A stretch of DNA of 64,000 bases from Lujinxingiaceae bacterium (GTDB lineage Bacteria > Myxococcota_A > Bradymonadia > Bradymonadales > Bradymonadaceae): NCBI GenBank assembly GCA_013697635.1, contig JACCWM010000036.1, forward strand, positions 111,371 through 175,370, written 5' to 3'. The position numbers and the translations under genes were made by a program. This document shows positions 52,928 to 61,510 of this stretch, one piece after another; position 1 is the first letter of the stretch; every line of letters starts with the position of its first letter. The notes beneath the pieces were generated by a model. That model saw only the letters and a list, made by a program, of their open reading frames with translations. It searched no databases and was not told the origin of the DNA.

Positions 52928-54619
52928 TTAAAGATGAAGCAGAATGCGCGCAAGGCGCGCCGTTTTTATCGGCTCGGCGTGACCCACGCGCAGCCATAGC
53001 GCCTTATCAGCAGCCACAAGACGGCGAAGCTCGGTCGTGAGCACGCGCAGCCGATCGTAGGTGCCAAGATCCATGACACCCTGGCGCTGCAAGCGAGATC
53101 GACGATGGCCAGGCGGCAGCGGCAAGGGCTCGCCGGCCTCGAGTTCTCCCTGCTCCCAAACGCGACCTTGATGAATCACGAGCATGCGTCGCGGATGCTC
53201 GGGGCTTTCGCCATCCTCCCAGGCCAGCACGCTCTCGCTCAGTCGACATAACCAACGCGCGCGCGCGAGCTCCCTGGAGAAGTTTGAAAGGATTCGCTCG
53301 AGTCGGGTTGCGATGGCCTGCGGGCTGTCTGCGGGCTGCTCGTCGACCGGCAATTCATCGGGATCGTCGATCGCGATTGCCCTCTCGCGAGCGCGCAACA
53401 ACTCGCGCCCAAGGCGCAGCAAATCGGCCAGCACGACGGCCTGCGTGCCCAATCCATGACGCTCCCGAAAGAGCGCGAAGCCTGCAGCGAGGGCGGCTGC
53501 GTCCACATCGTGCCCTCCGGCAAGCTCGCCGGCCCATAGGGCGTCGGGCGTGGTGGTTTCGACAAGCGCGGCGAACAACTCGATGGGGTGGCGCTCGTCA
53601 CGGCGAATCAACGGGCCAAGCATCACCGTTGGAGCCGACACTGGGCTCGATTCTGTTAGATTGGATGACAGATACACAACCCGGCGCCGGCCCTCGCGCA
53701 AGGACGCATTATAGGGCGGCGCGAGGTGTTTGATGTGCTCATTTTCAAGCAGCGCGGCCTCGAGTGATGAGCCTGTCTCAGTGACCGCGATGTCATGAAC
53801 CTGGGATACGAGCTCGTGTTTGCTCGATGAGAGGGTGCCTGGCGAGCGAAAGTAGGAGTTGACGCGATCCTTGAGCGAGCTTGCCTTGCCCACGTAGAGC
53901 ACGTCACCACTGCGGCTCAGAAGATGATAGACGCCGGGCGTCTCAGGCAGCGCGAGGCGCTTCTCACGCGGCATGGCATAGATGCGCGAGGCATCGCGCG
54001 GGGCAGGTGTCTGAACGAGCCAGTCCATCAGATCGGCCAGGGTAAACACCGCATGCTCGCGCTCGAACAAGTCGACAAATGCTCGCCATACGAAGGCCGT
54101 CGCCAGAACATGATCGCCAGCGCGCTTCTCCTCGGCCAGCGTATAGCCCAGGTAGCCCGCCACGGCGCGCAGACCCAAGCGAGGAAGCCCGGGCAGCAAG
54201 CGACGCGCGATCGCGTGCGTGCAAATCCAGGGATGCGATAGCCCCGTATCCAACGGCTCGACGAACGACCGCTCAAAGCGCGCGTAGTGAGCGACCACTG
54301 CTGCCACCTGCCGCGCACATGTCTGCGCGCGCAACTCCTGGCAAACCTCGAGCGCCGCTGGCGCATCGACAAGATCGAGCGGCCCAAGGCCGGTGATCTG
54401 TTGCACGCGGCGAGAGACGGTCGCACCTTGGGGAAGGGCAATCTTGCGCGCGACTACGTCGGGAGAATGCAAAGCGGCTGCGGTCCAACTCCAGGCAAGT
54501 TCGATGAGGTGGCCGTGGGCGGGGCTCGCGCCGGTCGTCTGGCAGTCGACGACAAGGATTGGAAGTTCGAAGAGCGAGGTGAGCATCGTTGAGTCAGCCA
54601 ACCCAGCCCACTCCGCCAT
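52928..54619 (-). CDS. DnaQ-like exonuclease domain fused to GIY-YIG (UvrC/Cho-type) nuclease
   Basis: 563 residues; ATG 54619 has AAGG 8 bases upstream (54586 is an alternative). Residues 20-190 match a DEDD exonuclease, but the catalytic DxE is D25-C-Q27, Exo II reads FERSF in place of FDxxFL, and Exo III reads KRAGD, so the proofreading-type activity may be lost. Residues about 228-310 are a GIY-YIG nuclease (GVYHLLS, YVGKA, LKDRVNSYF, E in LENEHIK) with expected residues. The C-terminal 250 residues are unassigned. Similar fusions occur in several phyla; likely a nucleotide-excision-repair nuclease related to Cho. Confidence 0.85.
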   Translation of the reverse strand: MAEWAGLADSTMLTSLFELPILVVDCQTTGASPAHGHLIELAWSWTAAALHSPDVVARKIALPQGATVSRRVQQITGLGPLDLVDAPAALEVCQELRAQTCARQVAAVVAHYARFERSFVEPLDTGLSHPWICTHAIARRLLPGLPRLGLRAVAGYLGYTLAEEKRAGDHVLATAFVWRAFVDLFEREHAVFTLADLMDWLVQTPAPRDASRIYAMPREKRLALPETPGVYHLLSRSGDVLYVGKASSLKDRVNSYFRSPGTLSSSKHELVSQVHDIAVTETGSSLEAALLENEHIKHLAPPYNASLREGRRRVVYLSSNLTESSPVSAPTVMLGPLIRRDERHPIELFAALVETTTPDALWAGELAGGHDVDAAALAAGFALFRERHGLGTQAVVLADLLRLGRELLRARERAIAIDDPDELPVDEQPADSPQAIATRLERILSNFSRELARARWLCRLSESVLAWEDGESPEHPRRMLVIHQGRVWEQGELEAGEPLPLPPGHRRSRLQRQGVMDLGTYDRLRVLTTELRRLVAADKALWLRVGHAEPIKTARLARILLHL

Positions 54620-54689
54620 TGTTGGTGCCTTTAAAGCCTTGTGCTATCTTGCCGATCGCGCGCCAATCCCGTCCCTCATGGTTCACTCA

Positions 54690-56336
54690 ATGCGACACAT
54701 CGTCCCTGCTGACTGCCACCTTTGCAAACTCTGCGGGCTTTTGCTCATGGCAGGCGTCGTGCTTGGTGCCTGGTCCTGTATCAAGGATCCGCAGGATTTA
54801 TCGTTTGGTCGACAGGATGCCTCCAGCGATGCGATCGACAAAACCGACGCCATCGCCGGGATTGACGCATCAGACGCATCAAGTGACGCCGACATCGCCG
54901 GATGTGAACCAATCGACTGCCTCACGGTTTTGGGCGGATGTGGGCAGTACGCTTCGTGCGGAATCCAGCTCGATTGCGGAGTTTGCCCCGACCTCGCGCG
55001 CATCGAACTGGCCCTTGACCCTCAGCCGCGCTTGCACGTCGGCGACAGCGCCCAGCTCCGCGCACGTTACTTCTCCGAAGACGACCACGAGCTTGCTGCA
55101 TCGGCCACGCTTTGGGAGAGCCTCGACACCGAACTGGCCACAATCGACACCGATGGCAAGGTAAGCGGGCTGCGAAGCGGCCGTGTGACGATTCGAGCCA
55201 CAGCGGGCCCGATCGTCGAGGAGATCGAGGTCGAGCTCTACTTTGCGCTCGTTTCGGTGCACGCCGGAGAGAGACATAGCTGTGGGCTTGCGGTCAACGG
55301 GCGTGCCTACTGCTGGGGCAACAACCGCGACGGCCAGCTCGGCCTGGGCGATGGCGGTCCAACCGAAGTGCTCGTGCCAGCGGCCGTCAGCGGCAATCAC
55401 CGCTTTCAGGCGATCGACACAGGCGGCGCACATACCTGCGCGCTCGAGCTGGACGGCACGCTGTATTGTTGGGGAAGCAACACCTTTGGCCAGCTAGGCG
55501 ACTTTACCACCGACACGCGTGCTTTCCCGGCGCCGGTCGACAGTGCCCTCAAGTTCACGAGCCTCTCCACAGGCCTGGCGTTTGGCTGTGCGATCGCCGA
55601 ATCCGAGGTTGCCTACTGCTGGGGGCGCAACGCCACGGCACAGGCTGGTCGCGACCCCAGCCAATTTGAGCGTGAACGTGTGCTACGGCCCTGGCGCGTT
55701 GGCGATGGAACGCTGACGTTTGTGCAAATCACTGCTGGACACGAGGCCGCCTGTGCTCGCACCGACGCCGGCCAGGTCTATTGCTGGGGCTCGACAGCCG
55801 ATGGAAAGCTCGGAGCGGGCGATAGTGCCCAGAGCTACCGTCTGGCGCCGCAACCGGTCACAACCGACGCACGCTTTTCGCACCTGACGGCTGGCAGCCA
55901 CCATTTCTGCGCTGTGGCGAGCCAGCCTGCCATCGGCAAGCTGTGGTGCTGGGGGCGAAACACCGCCGGCCAGCTCGGCTTCGAGGATTCGACGGCCCGC
56001 AACGTGCCCTCGGCCGCCTCGGAGGTGAGTGCGACCTTGCTCTCGGTGGCTGCCGGCGGTCAACATTCGTGTGCGCGCACCACCGACGAGAGTGTGCTGT
56101 GCTGGGGAGCAAACGATCGCGGTCAACTCGGCGTCGCCCCTGGCCCATGGTCATCCACAGGTGTCGCGGTCGAACTCGCCACCAGGGCATCCTCGGTGAG
56201 CGCCGGCGGCGAACACAGCTGCGCTATCGACGACGACGGCGCGACCTTTTGCTGGGGTTTCAACGCCACCGGCCAGCTCGGCGATGCCACCCAGATCAAC
56301 AGCGAAGGCAAGCTCGTCAAGGTCGTCTATCCTTGA
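54690..56336 (+). CDS. RCC1-repeat lipoprotein with bacterial Ig-like (Big_2) domain
   Basis: 548 residues from ATG 54690 (54678 is possible). Lipobox LGAWSC (Cys30). An Asp/Ala-rich linker and a Cys cluster are followed by a Big_2-type domain (about 105-190: ATLWESLDTELATIDTDGKVSGLRSG, region only), then seven RCC1-type repeats to the C-terminus, each with C-W-G-x-N ... G-Q-L-G and H-x-C-A/G. The repeats form a beta-propeller; each has paired Cys, fitting the outer surface. Widespread in Myxococcota; ligand unknown. Confidence 0.88.
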   Translation: MRHIVPADCHLCKLCGLLLMAGVVLGAWSCIKDPQDLSFGRQDASSDAIDKTDAIAGIDASDASSDADIAGCEPIDCLTVLGGCGQYASCGIQLDCGVCPDLARIELALDPQPRLHVGDSAQLRARYFSEDDHELAASATLWESLDTELATIDTDGKVSGLRSGRVTIRATAGPIVEEIEVELYFALVSVHAGERHSCGLAVNGRAYCWGNNRDGQLGLGDGGPTEVLVPAAVSGNHRFQAIDTGGAHTCALELDGTLYCWGSNTFGQLGDFTTDTRAFPAPVDSALKFTSLSTGLAFGCAIAESEVAYCWGRNATAQAGRDPSQFERERVLRPWRVGDGTLTFVQITAGHEAACARTDAGQVYCWGSTADGKLGAGDSAQSYRLAPQPVTTDARFSHLTAGSHHFCAVASQPAIGKLWCWGRNTAGQLGFEDSTARNVPSAASEVSATLLSVAAGGQHSCARTTDESVLCWGANDRGQLGVAPGPWSSTGVAVELATRASSVSAGGEHSCAIDDDGATFCWGFNATGQLGDATQINSEGKLVKVVYP

Positions 56337-56345
56337 GACACCGGC

Positions 56346-57647
56346 TCAGTTGCTCGCCGCCTTAGGCTGATAGCCAACCCGGTAGATGACGCCATTTTCG
56401 TCGTCACTGAACAAGAGCCGCCCCTGGTTATCGAGTGCGATGCCCGAGAGGCGACCAAAGTGAACGTTGCCGTCGTCGTTCAAAAAGCCGGTGATGAAGT
56501 CCTCAAAACCCTGGGGCTGGCCGTCCTCGAAGCGCAGCCGCACGACCTTGTATCCGACGGGCGTGTGACGATTCCACGACCCTCGCATGACCATGAAGGC
56601 ATCGCCCTGGTAAGATGCCGGGAAATTCGAGCCCCTGTAGAAAACCATGGCCATGGGTGCAGCGTGTGCCTGGTAGAGAAGCACGGGGGGCTCGGTTTGA
56701 GCGGCGAACTCCTCGAAGCTCGTATCCTCGGGCTCGCCTGTCACGTAATCGAACTCTCGATCGCCGTAGACGTAAGGCCAGCCGTAGTGCAGGCCTTCGG
56801 AGATGCGGTTGAGCTCCTCGGGCGGGATGTCGTCACCGCGCATGTCCGTGCCGTGATCCATGCCCCAGAGCTCCTGGGTGTCAGGGTGCCAGCCAAACCC
56901 TACGGTGTTGCGAAGCCCGTGGGCAAAGACGGCGCGATTGCTCATGTCGAGCTGGGCTCGAATCAAGGTCGCGTTCTCCGGGTTAGGCTCGGGACAGGCG
57001 TTGCAAGTACTCCCAACCGACAGATAGAGCATGCCGTCAGGCCCGATGGCGAGCGTGCGGTTGGGATGTTGGCCGCCGTCGGGCAGATCGCTGGCAAGCT
57101 CCTCGAGCGGACCAAAACTGCCGTCCGCTTCGATTCTACCGCGCCAGACATAGCGGTTGGAGGCCAAATAGACGCGACCCTCGTGAATCGTGATGCCGTG
57201 GATGCTGTCGAGCTCGGAGGCTGCGGTGAAGCGTTGGTCGGCCTGACCGTCGCCATTGCTGTCGCGCAGCGCGATCACGTCGCGCTGCTTGGGCCGAGTC
57301 AAATAGACCGTATCGTCAGGGCCCACCGCGATCATGCGCGCGTGCTCGAGATCCCGGGCAAAGACCTCGACTCCAAATCCCTCGTCCATCTGAAGTTGCG
57401 CGAGGCGATTCGCGCTCAAAGGCTGCCCGTCGGGATAAAACGCATGGGTTTCCACGCGGATCGGCCGGTTGGGATCGTGGCCGTCGCGCACGGCATCCTT
57501 CATCGTCGGCAGCCGCGCCTGGGGCTCGACCCCGGGCGCCTCGGCCTGCGGCACTTCCTCGGGCTGGGGTTGAGCATCGGGTGTTCGCGGCGATGTACAT
57601 CCACACCAGAGCAGGACAGCGACAACCGGGGCTAGTCGCGATCGCAT
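56346..57647 (-). CDS. PQQ-dependent sugar dehydrogenase-type lipoprotein
   Basis: 433 residues; AAGGAGG lies 5 bases before ATG 57647. Lipobox LWCGC (Cys17) anchors it at the envelope, so PQQ is used on the periplasmic side. The domain (about 85-430) is the six-bladed propeller of soluble glucose/sorbosone dehydrogenases, with GLRNTVGFGWHPDTQELWGMDHGTD and VMRGSWNRHTPVGYKVVRL. It follows pqqE by 14 bases on the same strand, so enzyme and cofactor genes form one operon. The exact sugar or aldehyde substrate is not readable. A cytochrome partner is absent here. Confidence 0.92.
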   Translation of the reverse strand: MRSRLAPVVAVLLWCGCTSPRTPDAQPQPEEVPQAEAPGVEPQARLPTMKDAVRDGHDPNRPIRVETHAFYPDGQPLSANRLAQLQMDEGFGVEVFARDLEHARMIAVGPDDTVYLTRPKQRDVIALRDSNGDGQADQRFTAASELDSIHGITIHEGRVYLASNRYVWRGRIEADGSFGPLEELASDLPDGGQHPNRTLAIGPDGMLYLSVGSTCNACPEPNPENATLIRAQLDMSNRAVFAHGLRNTVGFGWHPDTQELWGMDHGTDMRGDDIPPEELNRISEGLHYGWPYVYGDREFDYVTGEPEDTSFEEFAAQTEPPVLLYQAHAAPMAMVFYRGSNFPASYQGDAFMVMRGSWNRHTPVGYKVVRLRFEDGQPQGFEDFITGFLNDDGNVHFGRLSGIALDNQGRLLFSDDENGVIYRVGYQPKAASN

Positions 57648-57661
57648 CGCGCCTCCTTGGT

Positions 57662-58753
57662 TCAGGGCGTACGGCTGTAGTGTCGATAGACGAGCTCGGG
57701 GGCCGCGTCGATAGCCAACCCGCAGGTGTGTCCAGCGAGCAGACTATGGTGCGCGGAGAGCTCGCAGACCGGATCAGGATTTCGCGCGTCACCGGTGAGC
57801 AAAAACGCCTGACAACGGCATCCGCCAAAATCGATCTCCTTGCGTGGACAACTCCGACATGGCTCGGCCATCCAATCAAAGCCGCGAAAGGCGCAAAACG
57901 CCTCGCCTTCGGACCAGATTTCGCCAAGCGCGCGCGCTTGCACGTTGTCAAAGCGAAGCCCGTCGATCAATTGTGCTGCGTGGCATGGGAGCACGAAGCC
58001 ATCGGGCGAGACGTTGATGAACCGACGGCCCCAACCACCCATACAGGCCTTGGGCCGCACGCCGTGGTAGTCGGAGACGACGTAATCGATCACCAGGCGG
58101 CCCAGCAACCGCTCGCGGGCGCGCTCGACGACTTCGGTCGCCTCGTCGAGTTGCGCTCGGGTTGGCATCAGGGCCGCACGGTTGACCAGCGCCCAACCCA
58201 CGTACTGGGCGTGCGCAACTTCGAGGCGCTGAGCGCCAAGCTCGACAGCCAGAGCGATGATCGACTCCAGCTCACTCAAATTCTGACGGTGCACTACGGC
58301 GTTGATCGTCAGAGGCAGTCCGATTTGTCCGACGAGCTGCGCCACCTCGAGCTTACGCTCGTGCGCGCCCTTGCGCCCACCGATGCGCGCAGCCATCTGA
58401 GCGCTTGCCGCCTGTATGCTCAGTTGAATGTGATCGAGGCCTGCCTCACAGAGTCGCTCCAGCCTGGGCGCGTCGAGCAAGAGCCCCGAAGTGATCAGAT
58501 TGGTGTAAAGCCCGCTCGCACATGCCTGGCCGACGATCTGCTCGAGGTCGGCGCGCGCGCACGGCTCACCGCCAGAGAGATGCACGTGCAGTACGCCGAG
58601 GGCCGCTGCCTCCTCGAGTACGCGCTGCCAGCTCTGCGTATCCAGCTCACCCGCGCCACGGACAAGCTCGCCAGGGTTGGAGCAATACACACAGCTCATC
58701 GGGCAGCGATGGGTCAGCTCACACAACATGCCAAGCGGAGGTGGCAGGCTCAT
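57662..58753 (-). CDS. pqqE: PQQ biosynthesis radical SAM enzyme
   Basis: 363 residues. Radical SAM motif CPMSCVYC (C17, C21, C24), GGEP motif, and C-terminal auxiliary Fe-S Cys clusters (CMGGWG, CHAAQL, CRSCPRKEIDFGGCRC). Together with PqqD it cross-links Glu and Tyr of PqqA, the first step of PQQ synthesis. Start overlaps the pqqD stop by 4 bases. Length and motifs are standard. Confidence 0.96.
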   Translation of the reverse strand: MSLPPPLGMLCELTHRCPMSCVYCSNPGELVRGAGELDTQSWQRVLEEAAALGVLHVHLSGGEPCARADLEQIVGQACASGLYTNLITSGLLLDAPRLERLCEAGLDHIQLSIQAASAQMAARIGGRKGAHERKLEVAQLVGQIGLPLTINAVVHRQNLSELESIIALAVELGAQRLEVAHAQYVGWALVNRAALMPTRAQLDEATEVVERARERLLGRLVIDYVVSDYHGVRPKACMGGWGRRFINVSPDGFVLPCHAAQLIDGLRFDNVQARALGEIWSEGEAFCAFRGFDWMAEPCRSCPRKEIDFGGCRCQAFLLTGDARNPDPVCELSAHHSLLAGHTCGLAIDAAPELVYRHYSRTP

Positions 58754-59037
58754 GTGCTGACCAGACCTTTGTCCGCGAGCTCTTGGAGCAACTTCAACAC
58801 ATCGGTCGCAATCGTTTTGCGCTCTGCGGCGTGCTCTTTGGCCAATGTGTCGACGATGAGTTCAATGCGACGCACGCCATCGAGGCGCTTGAGAATTTCA
58901 AGCGCGATCTTGTCGGGCACGTACATGCGCTCCGGCGCGAGCACCAACCAGCACGCCCGCAGCTGGTCAAAGCCCAGTCGCACGTAGCGCGGCAAATGCA
59001 AGACACTGCTTTCATCGACGAGCAGTCGTTCTCTCAT
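58750..59037 (-). CDS. pqqD: PQQ biosynthesis peptide chaperone
   Basis: 95 residues from ATG 59037, which overlaps the pqqC stop (ATGA); the longer open frame upstream belongs to pqqC. The sequence LPRYVRLGFDQLRACWLVLAPERMYVPD is the PqqD N-terminal strand set, followed by a winged helix (EILKRLDGVRRIELIVDTLA). It binds PqqA and presents it to PqqE. Confidence 0.95.
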   Translation of the reverse strand: MRERLLVDESSVLHLPRYVRLGFDQLRACWLVLAPERMYVPDKIALEILKRLDGVRRIELIVDTLAKEHAAERKTIATDVLKLLQELADKGLVST

Positions 59038-59771
59038 CGCTTCTCCCCAAACTGGGTGGCTCCCGGCGGCACATGGCCCGGCGTGATGTAGGCCTGGTAG
59101 AGCGCATCGAGCTGGGCCCAGAGCACGTCGCATTTGAACGCGAGCGCCTCGGTGACCTGGCGCTGCTGCTCGGCTGTGCGGGCGTGTTCGAGCACATAGT
59201 CGAGCGCAAAATTGGCGTCACGCGGAGCCTGATCCATTCGGTTTTGAAAGTAGCTCAAGGCTTCCATGGGCAAACAAGCATAGTGCGACAGCAGCGCATC
59301 GACGCGCTCCCCGATGATCGTGGGCGCAAACAACTCGGTCAGTGTCGAGGCGACGGCCTCGAGCAGCGAGTGTTCACGCACGAAATGCACGTAGGCATCC
59401 ACGGCAAAACGTGTCGCCGCAAGAACGCCCTTGTGGGCGATCACGTCCTCGCGGCGAAGATCAAGCGCGTCAGCGAGCAGCAGCCAACGCGCCAGGCCGC
59501 CGGCATCGTCGCCTGCGCCGTCGTGATCGATAATGCGCTGCAGCCAGGCTCGCCGAAACAGCGGATCGGTCGATCGCGCCAAGATGTTGGCATCCTTTCG
59601 CGGGATCGCCGCTTGATAATAGAAGCGGTTGAGCACCCAGGCTTGCAACTGAGCCTGACTGAGATCGCCTCCATTCATCAGCCGGTGAAAGGGATGATGG
59701 CCATGGTAGCGCGCGGCCCCGAAATCGCGCAGATGGGCTTCGAATTCACGTGGTGTCAGCGGAAAGTTCAT
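59034..59771 (-). CDS. pqqC: Pyrroloquinoline-quinone synthase
   Basis: 245 residues; ATG 59771 overlaps the pqqB stop. The all-helical PqqC fold shows HHPFHRLMNGGDLS, WVLNRFYYQAAIPRKDANIL, IIDHDGAGDDAGGLARWL and FAPTIIGERV, with the catalytic His and Arg/Tyr residues of the oxygen pocket. It performs the last eight-electron oxidation and ring closure giving PQQ. Confidence 0.96.
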   Translation of the reverse strand: MNFPLTPREFEAHLRDFGAARYHGHHPFHRLMNGGDLSQAQLQAWVLNRFYYQAAIPRKDANILARSTDPLFRRAWLQRIIDHDGAGDDAGGLARWLLLADALDLRREDVIAHKGVLAATRFAVDAYVHFVREHSLLEAVASTLTELFAPTIIGERVDALLSHYACLPMEALSYFQNRMDQAPRDANFALDYVLEHARTAEQQRQVTEALAFKCDVLWAQLDALYQAYITPGHVPPGATQFGEKR

Positions 59772-60706
59772 AGATGCAATACCATCGAATCGTAGGCGAC
59801 CTCCCAGCCGGCGGCCTCCACCCGATTTCGCTCGGGAGAATCCGCCAGGAGGACGGGATTGGAATTGTTCAAGTGAATGAAGACTTTGCGTCCGATCTCG
59901 ACCCCGCTGAAATAGGCCAAACTGCCGTTGGCGCCATCGATACACATATGGCCCATGCGCCTGCCCGATTTGGAGGAGAGCTCCTGGCGCACGAGTTCCT
60001 CGTCGTCCCAAAGCGTGCCGTCAAAGAAGACCAACGGCGCAGCGCCAAGGCGCTCACCAAGCTCGGGCGTAAACGCAGCGCATCCCGGGATAAAAAAGAA
60101 GTACTTCTCGCCGGCGCTCACCTTCAGGCCGACGACCTGCTCACCCAGCTCGCCCAAACTTGGCGTCTGGCCGGCTTGCTCCTCATGAAGCGCGACCTTT
60201 CCCGGCACGCTGAAGGCCTCGATGCTCATGCCAATCGATGCGCCGTCGATTCCGATCAAGGGCGTGCTCACCTCCAAGTCCACCACGCGTCGCGAAACCA
60301 GGGCCGTGTCGAGCACCTTGAAGATCGCCGATCGCTCGAGCACCGCATGGGTTGCCGCCGTCGCGTAGAGCCCGAAGCCGTGGCCCTCGCGCATGCTGAG
60401 CAGGCCGGCGATATGATCGACCTCACTGTTCGCCAACACCACGGCCGAAATGGGGCTGTGACGGCGCCCGACGCGTGGCAAAAAAGCTGCATGACCGGCC
60501 AATTGATGGCCCAGATCGGGCGAAGCTCCAAGCAGCACCCAGCGCTTGCCACCGTCGGCGCTGACGGCCAGACTACACTGCGTACGCACAGCCGTCCCCG
60601 CGCCGCCGGCGCGCACCCGCGCGCATACTGCGCAGCGACAATTCCACTGCGGCGAGCCACCACCGGCGGCCGATCCCAACACCAGAATGTCGAGTTTGGA
60701 GCTCAT
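59768..60706 (-). CDS. pqqB: PQQ biosynthesis metallo-beta-lactamase-fold protein
   Basis: 312 residues from ATG 60706 (AAGGG 8 bases upstream; a TTG at 60709 is in frame). GSAAGGGSPQWNCRCAVCARVR holds the structural zinc Cys cluster, and NSEVDHIAGLLSMREG is the PqqB form of the metallo-beta-lactamase motif. PqqB acts as a hydroxylase on the PqqA-derived intermediate. Only 3 bases separate it from pqqA. Confidence 0.96.
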   Translation of the reverse strand: MSSKLDILVLGSAAGGGSPQWNCRCAVCARVRAGGAGTAVRTQCSLAVSADGGKRWVLLGASPDLGHQLAGHAAFLPRVGRRHSPISAVVLANSEVDHIAGLLSMREGHGFGLYATAATHAVLERSAIFKVLDTALVSRRVVDLEVSTPLIGIDGASIGMSIEAFSVPGKVALHEEQAGQTPSLGELGEQVVGLKVSAGEKYFFFIPGCAAFTPELGERLGAAPLVFFDGTLWDDEELVRQELSSKSGRRMGHMCIDGANGSLAYFSGVEIGRKVFIHLNNSNPVLLADSPERNRVEAAGWEVAYDSMVLHL

Positions 60707-60709
60707 CAA

Positions 60710-60826
60710 TTAGCCCTTGGAAGGCGAAATTTCGGCACATTGATAGGCGCTGACCTCCATGCTCACAGCAATCTCCTCGACGCGCGGTGCCTTCCAGACT
60801 TTCTTGCTCTTGGGTGCAGTCTTCAC
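60710..60826 (-). CDS. pqqA: PQQ precursor peptide PqqA
   Basis: 38 codons with a GTG start at 60826 preceded by GGAGG. The peptide reads VKTAPKSKKVWKAPRVEEIA, then VSMEVSAYQCAEISPSKG. The diagnostic Glu-x-x-x-Tyr is E24-V-S-A-Y28, the pair cross-linked by PqqE to form PQQ. The tail AEISPSKG is somewhat longer than in classic PqqA. Too short for standard gene callers, but its place directly before pqqB and the motif make it secure. Confidence 0.93.
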   Translation of the reverse strand: MKTAPKSKKVWKAPRVEEIAVSMEVSAYQCAEISPSKG

Positions 60827-60898
60827 GGTGTCCTCCAATGACCTTGGAAAAATCGAAGTCGATACATCACCAATAACGCTCAGGATGTGTGGACAGCG

Positions 60899-60926
60899 AA
60901 GCTAGAAACCATCTGCGCGTTGTCAA
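60899..60926 (-). promoter_or_regulatory. Sigma70-type promoter of the pqq operon
   Basis: On the minus strand TTGACA (60926-60921) is followed after 16 bases by TAGCTT (60904-60899), 73 bases before the pqqA start. The -35 box is a perfect consensus. Confidence 0.6.
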
Positions 60927-61028
60927 TTCAGAAGGGTGGGACCAAGGAAGGGTAAGCGGATGAGCGTGGCGCCTGGCAGGAAAATGCCCGTTGGCAAGTG
61001 CACGTGCGAGGCGCCGACCTCGGCTGGA

Positions 61029-61442
61029 TCAGGAGTTCTTGGCGCTCACCAGCGCCGCCACGCCCCAGACGGCCACGGCCAACATCAACACCCGGCGCAG
61101 GCGGTGATTTGAGGCTGGCTTTCGAAACGTCTCGAAGCTTGCGCCCTTTTTTGTCAGCGTGATGTAGCCCCAGGGAATGATTCGGCCGCCGCCACCGCCG
61201 CCGCCCTTGCCCATCAACTTGGAGCGCTTGCCCTCACCGCTGCCAAAGCCAAATCCCAGCCGCATCTCCGCTACCGGCACGATCGTGACCCGGCCCTGGC
61301 GCACGGGCTCGCCGAAGACGGCACGCGGCCCCAGTTGCTGGAAAATCCGCTCCATCTCCACGCCCATGGGCCCCTGTTTTTGCCCACCTTTGCCGGTCGC
61401 CATCGAGTCCTGCATGCTGTTCATACTGTCGAAATTAGCCAC
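61029..61442 (-). CDS. YtfJ/GerW-family protein
   Basis: 137 residues. The core VFGEPVRQGRVTIVPVAEMRLGFGFGSGEG is the YtfJ/GerW signature, followed by a Gly-rich stretch, and a C-terminal hydrophobic segment (about 117-133) that could anchor it. Family members occur in spore formers (YtfJ) and in many non-spore formers, where the role is unknown. Stand-alone gene; 201 bases upstream of pqqA in the same orientation. Confidence 0.85.
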   Translation of the reverse strand: MANFDSMNSMQDSMATGKGGQKQGPMGVEMERIFQQLGPRAVFGEPVRQGRVTIVPVAEMRLGFGFGSGEGKRSKLMGKGGGGGGGRIIPWGYITLTKKGASFETFRKPASNHRLRRVLMLAVAVWGVAALVSAKNS

Positions 61443-61510
61443 GTGTCATCTCCTGAAAGGGTTGGTAAATCACCACTTCTTCAAGATAGTAAACACGCCC
61501 ATCCCCGCCG

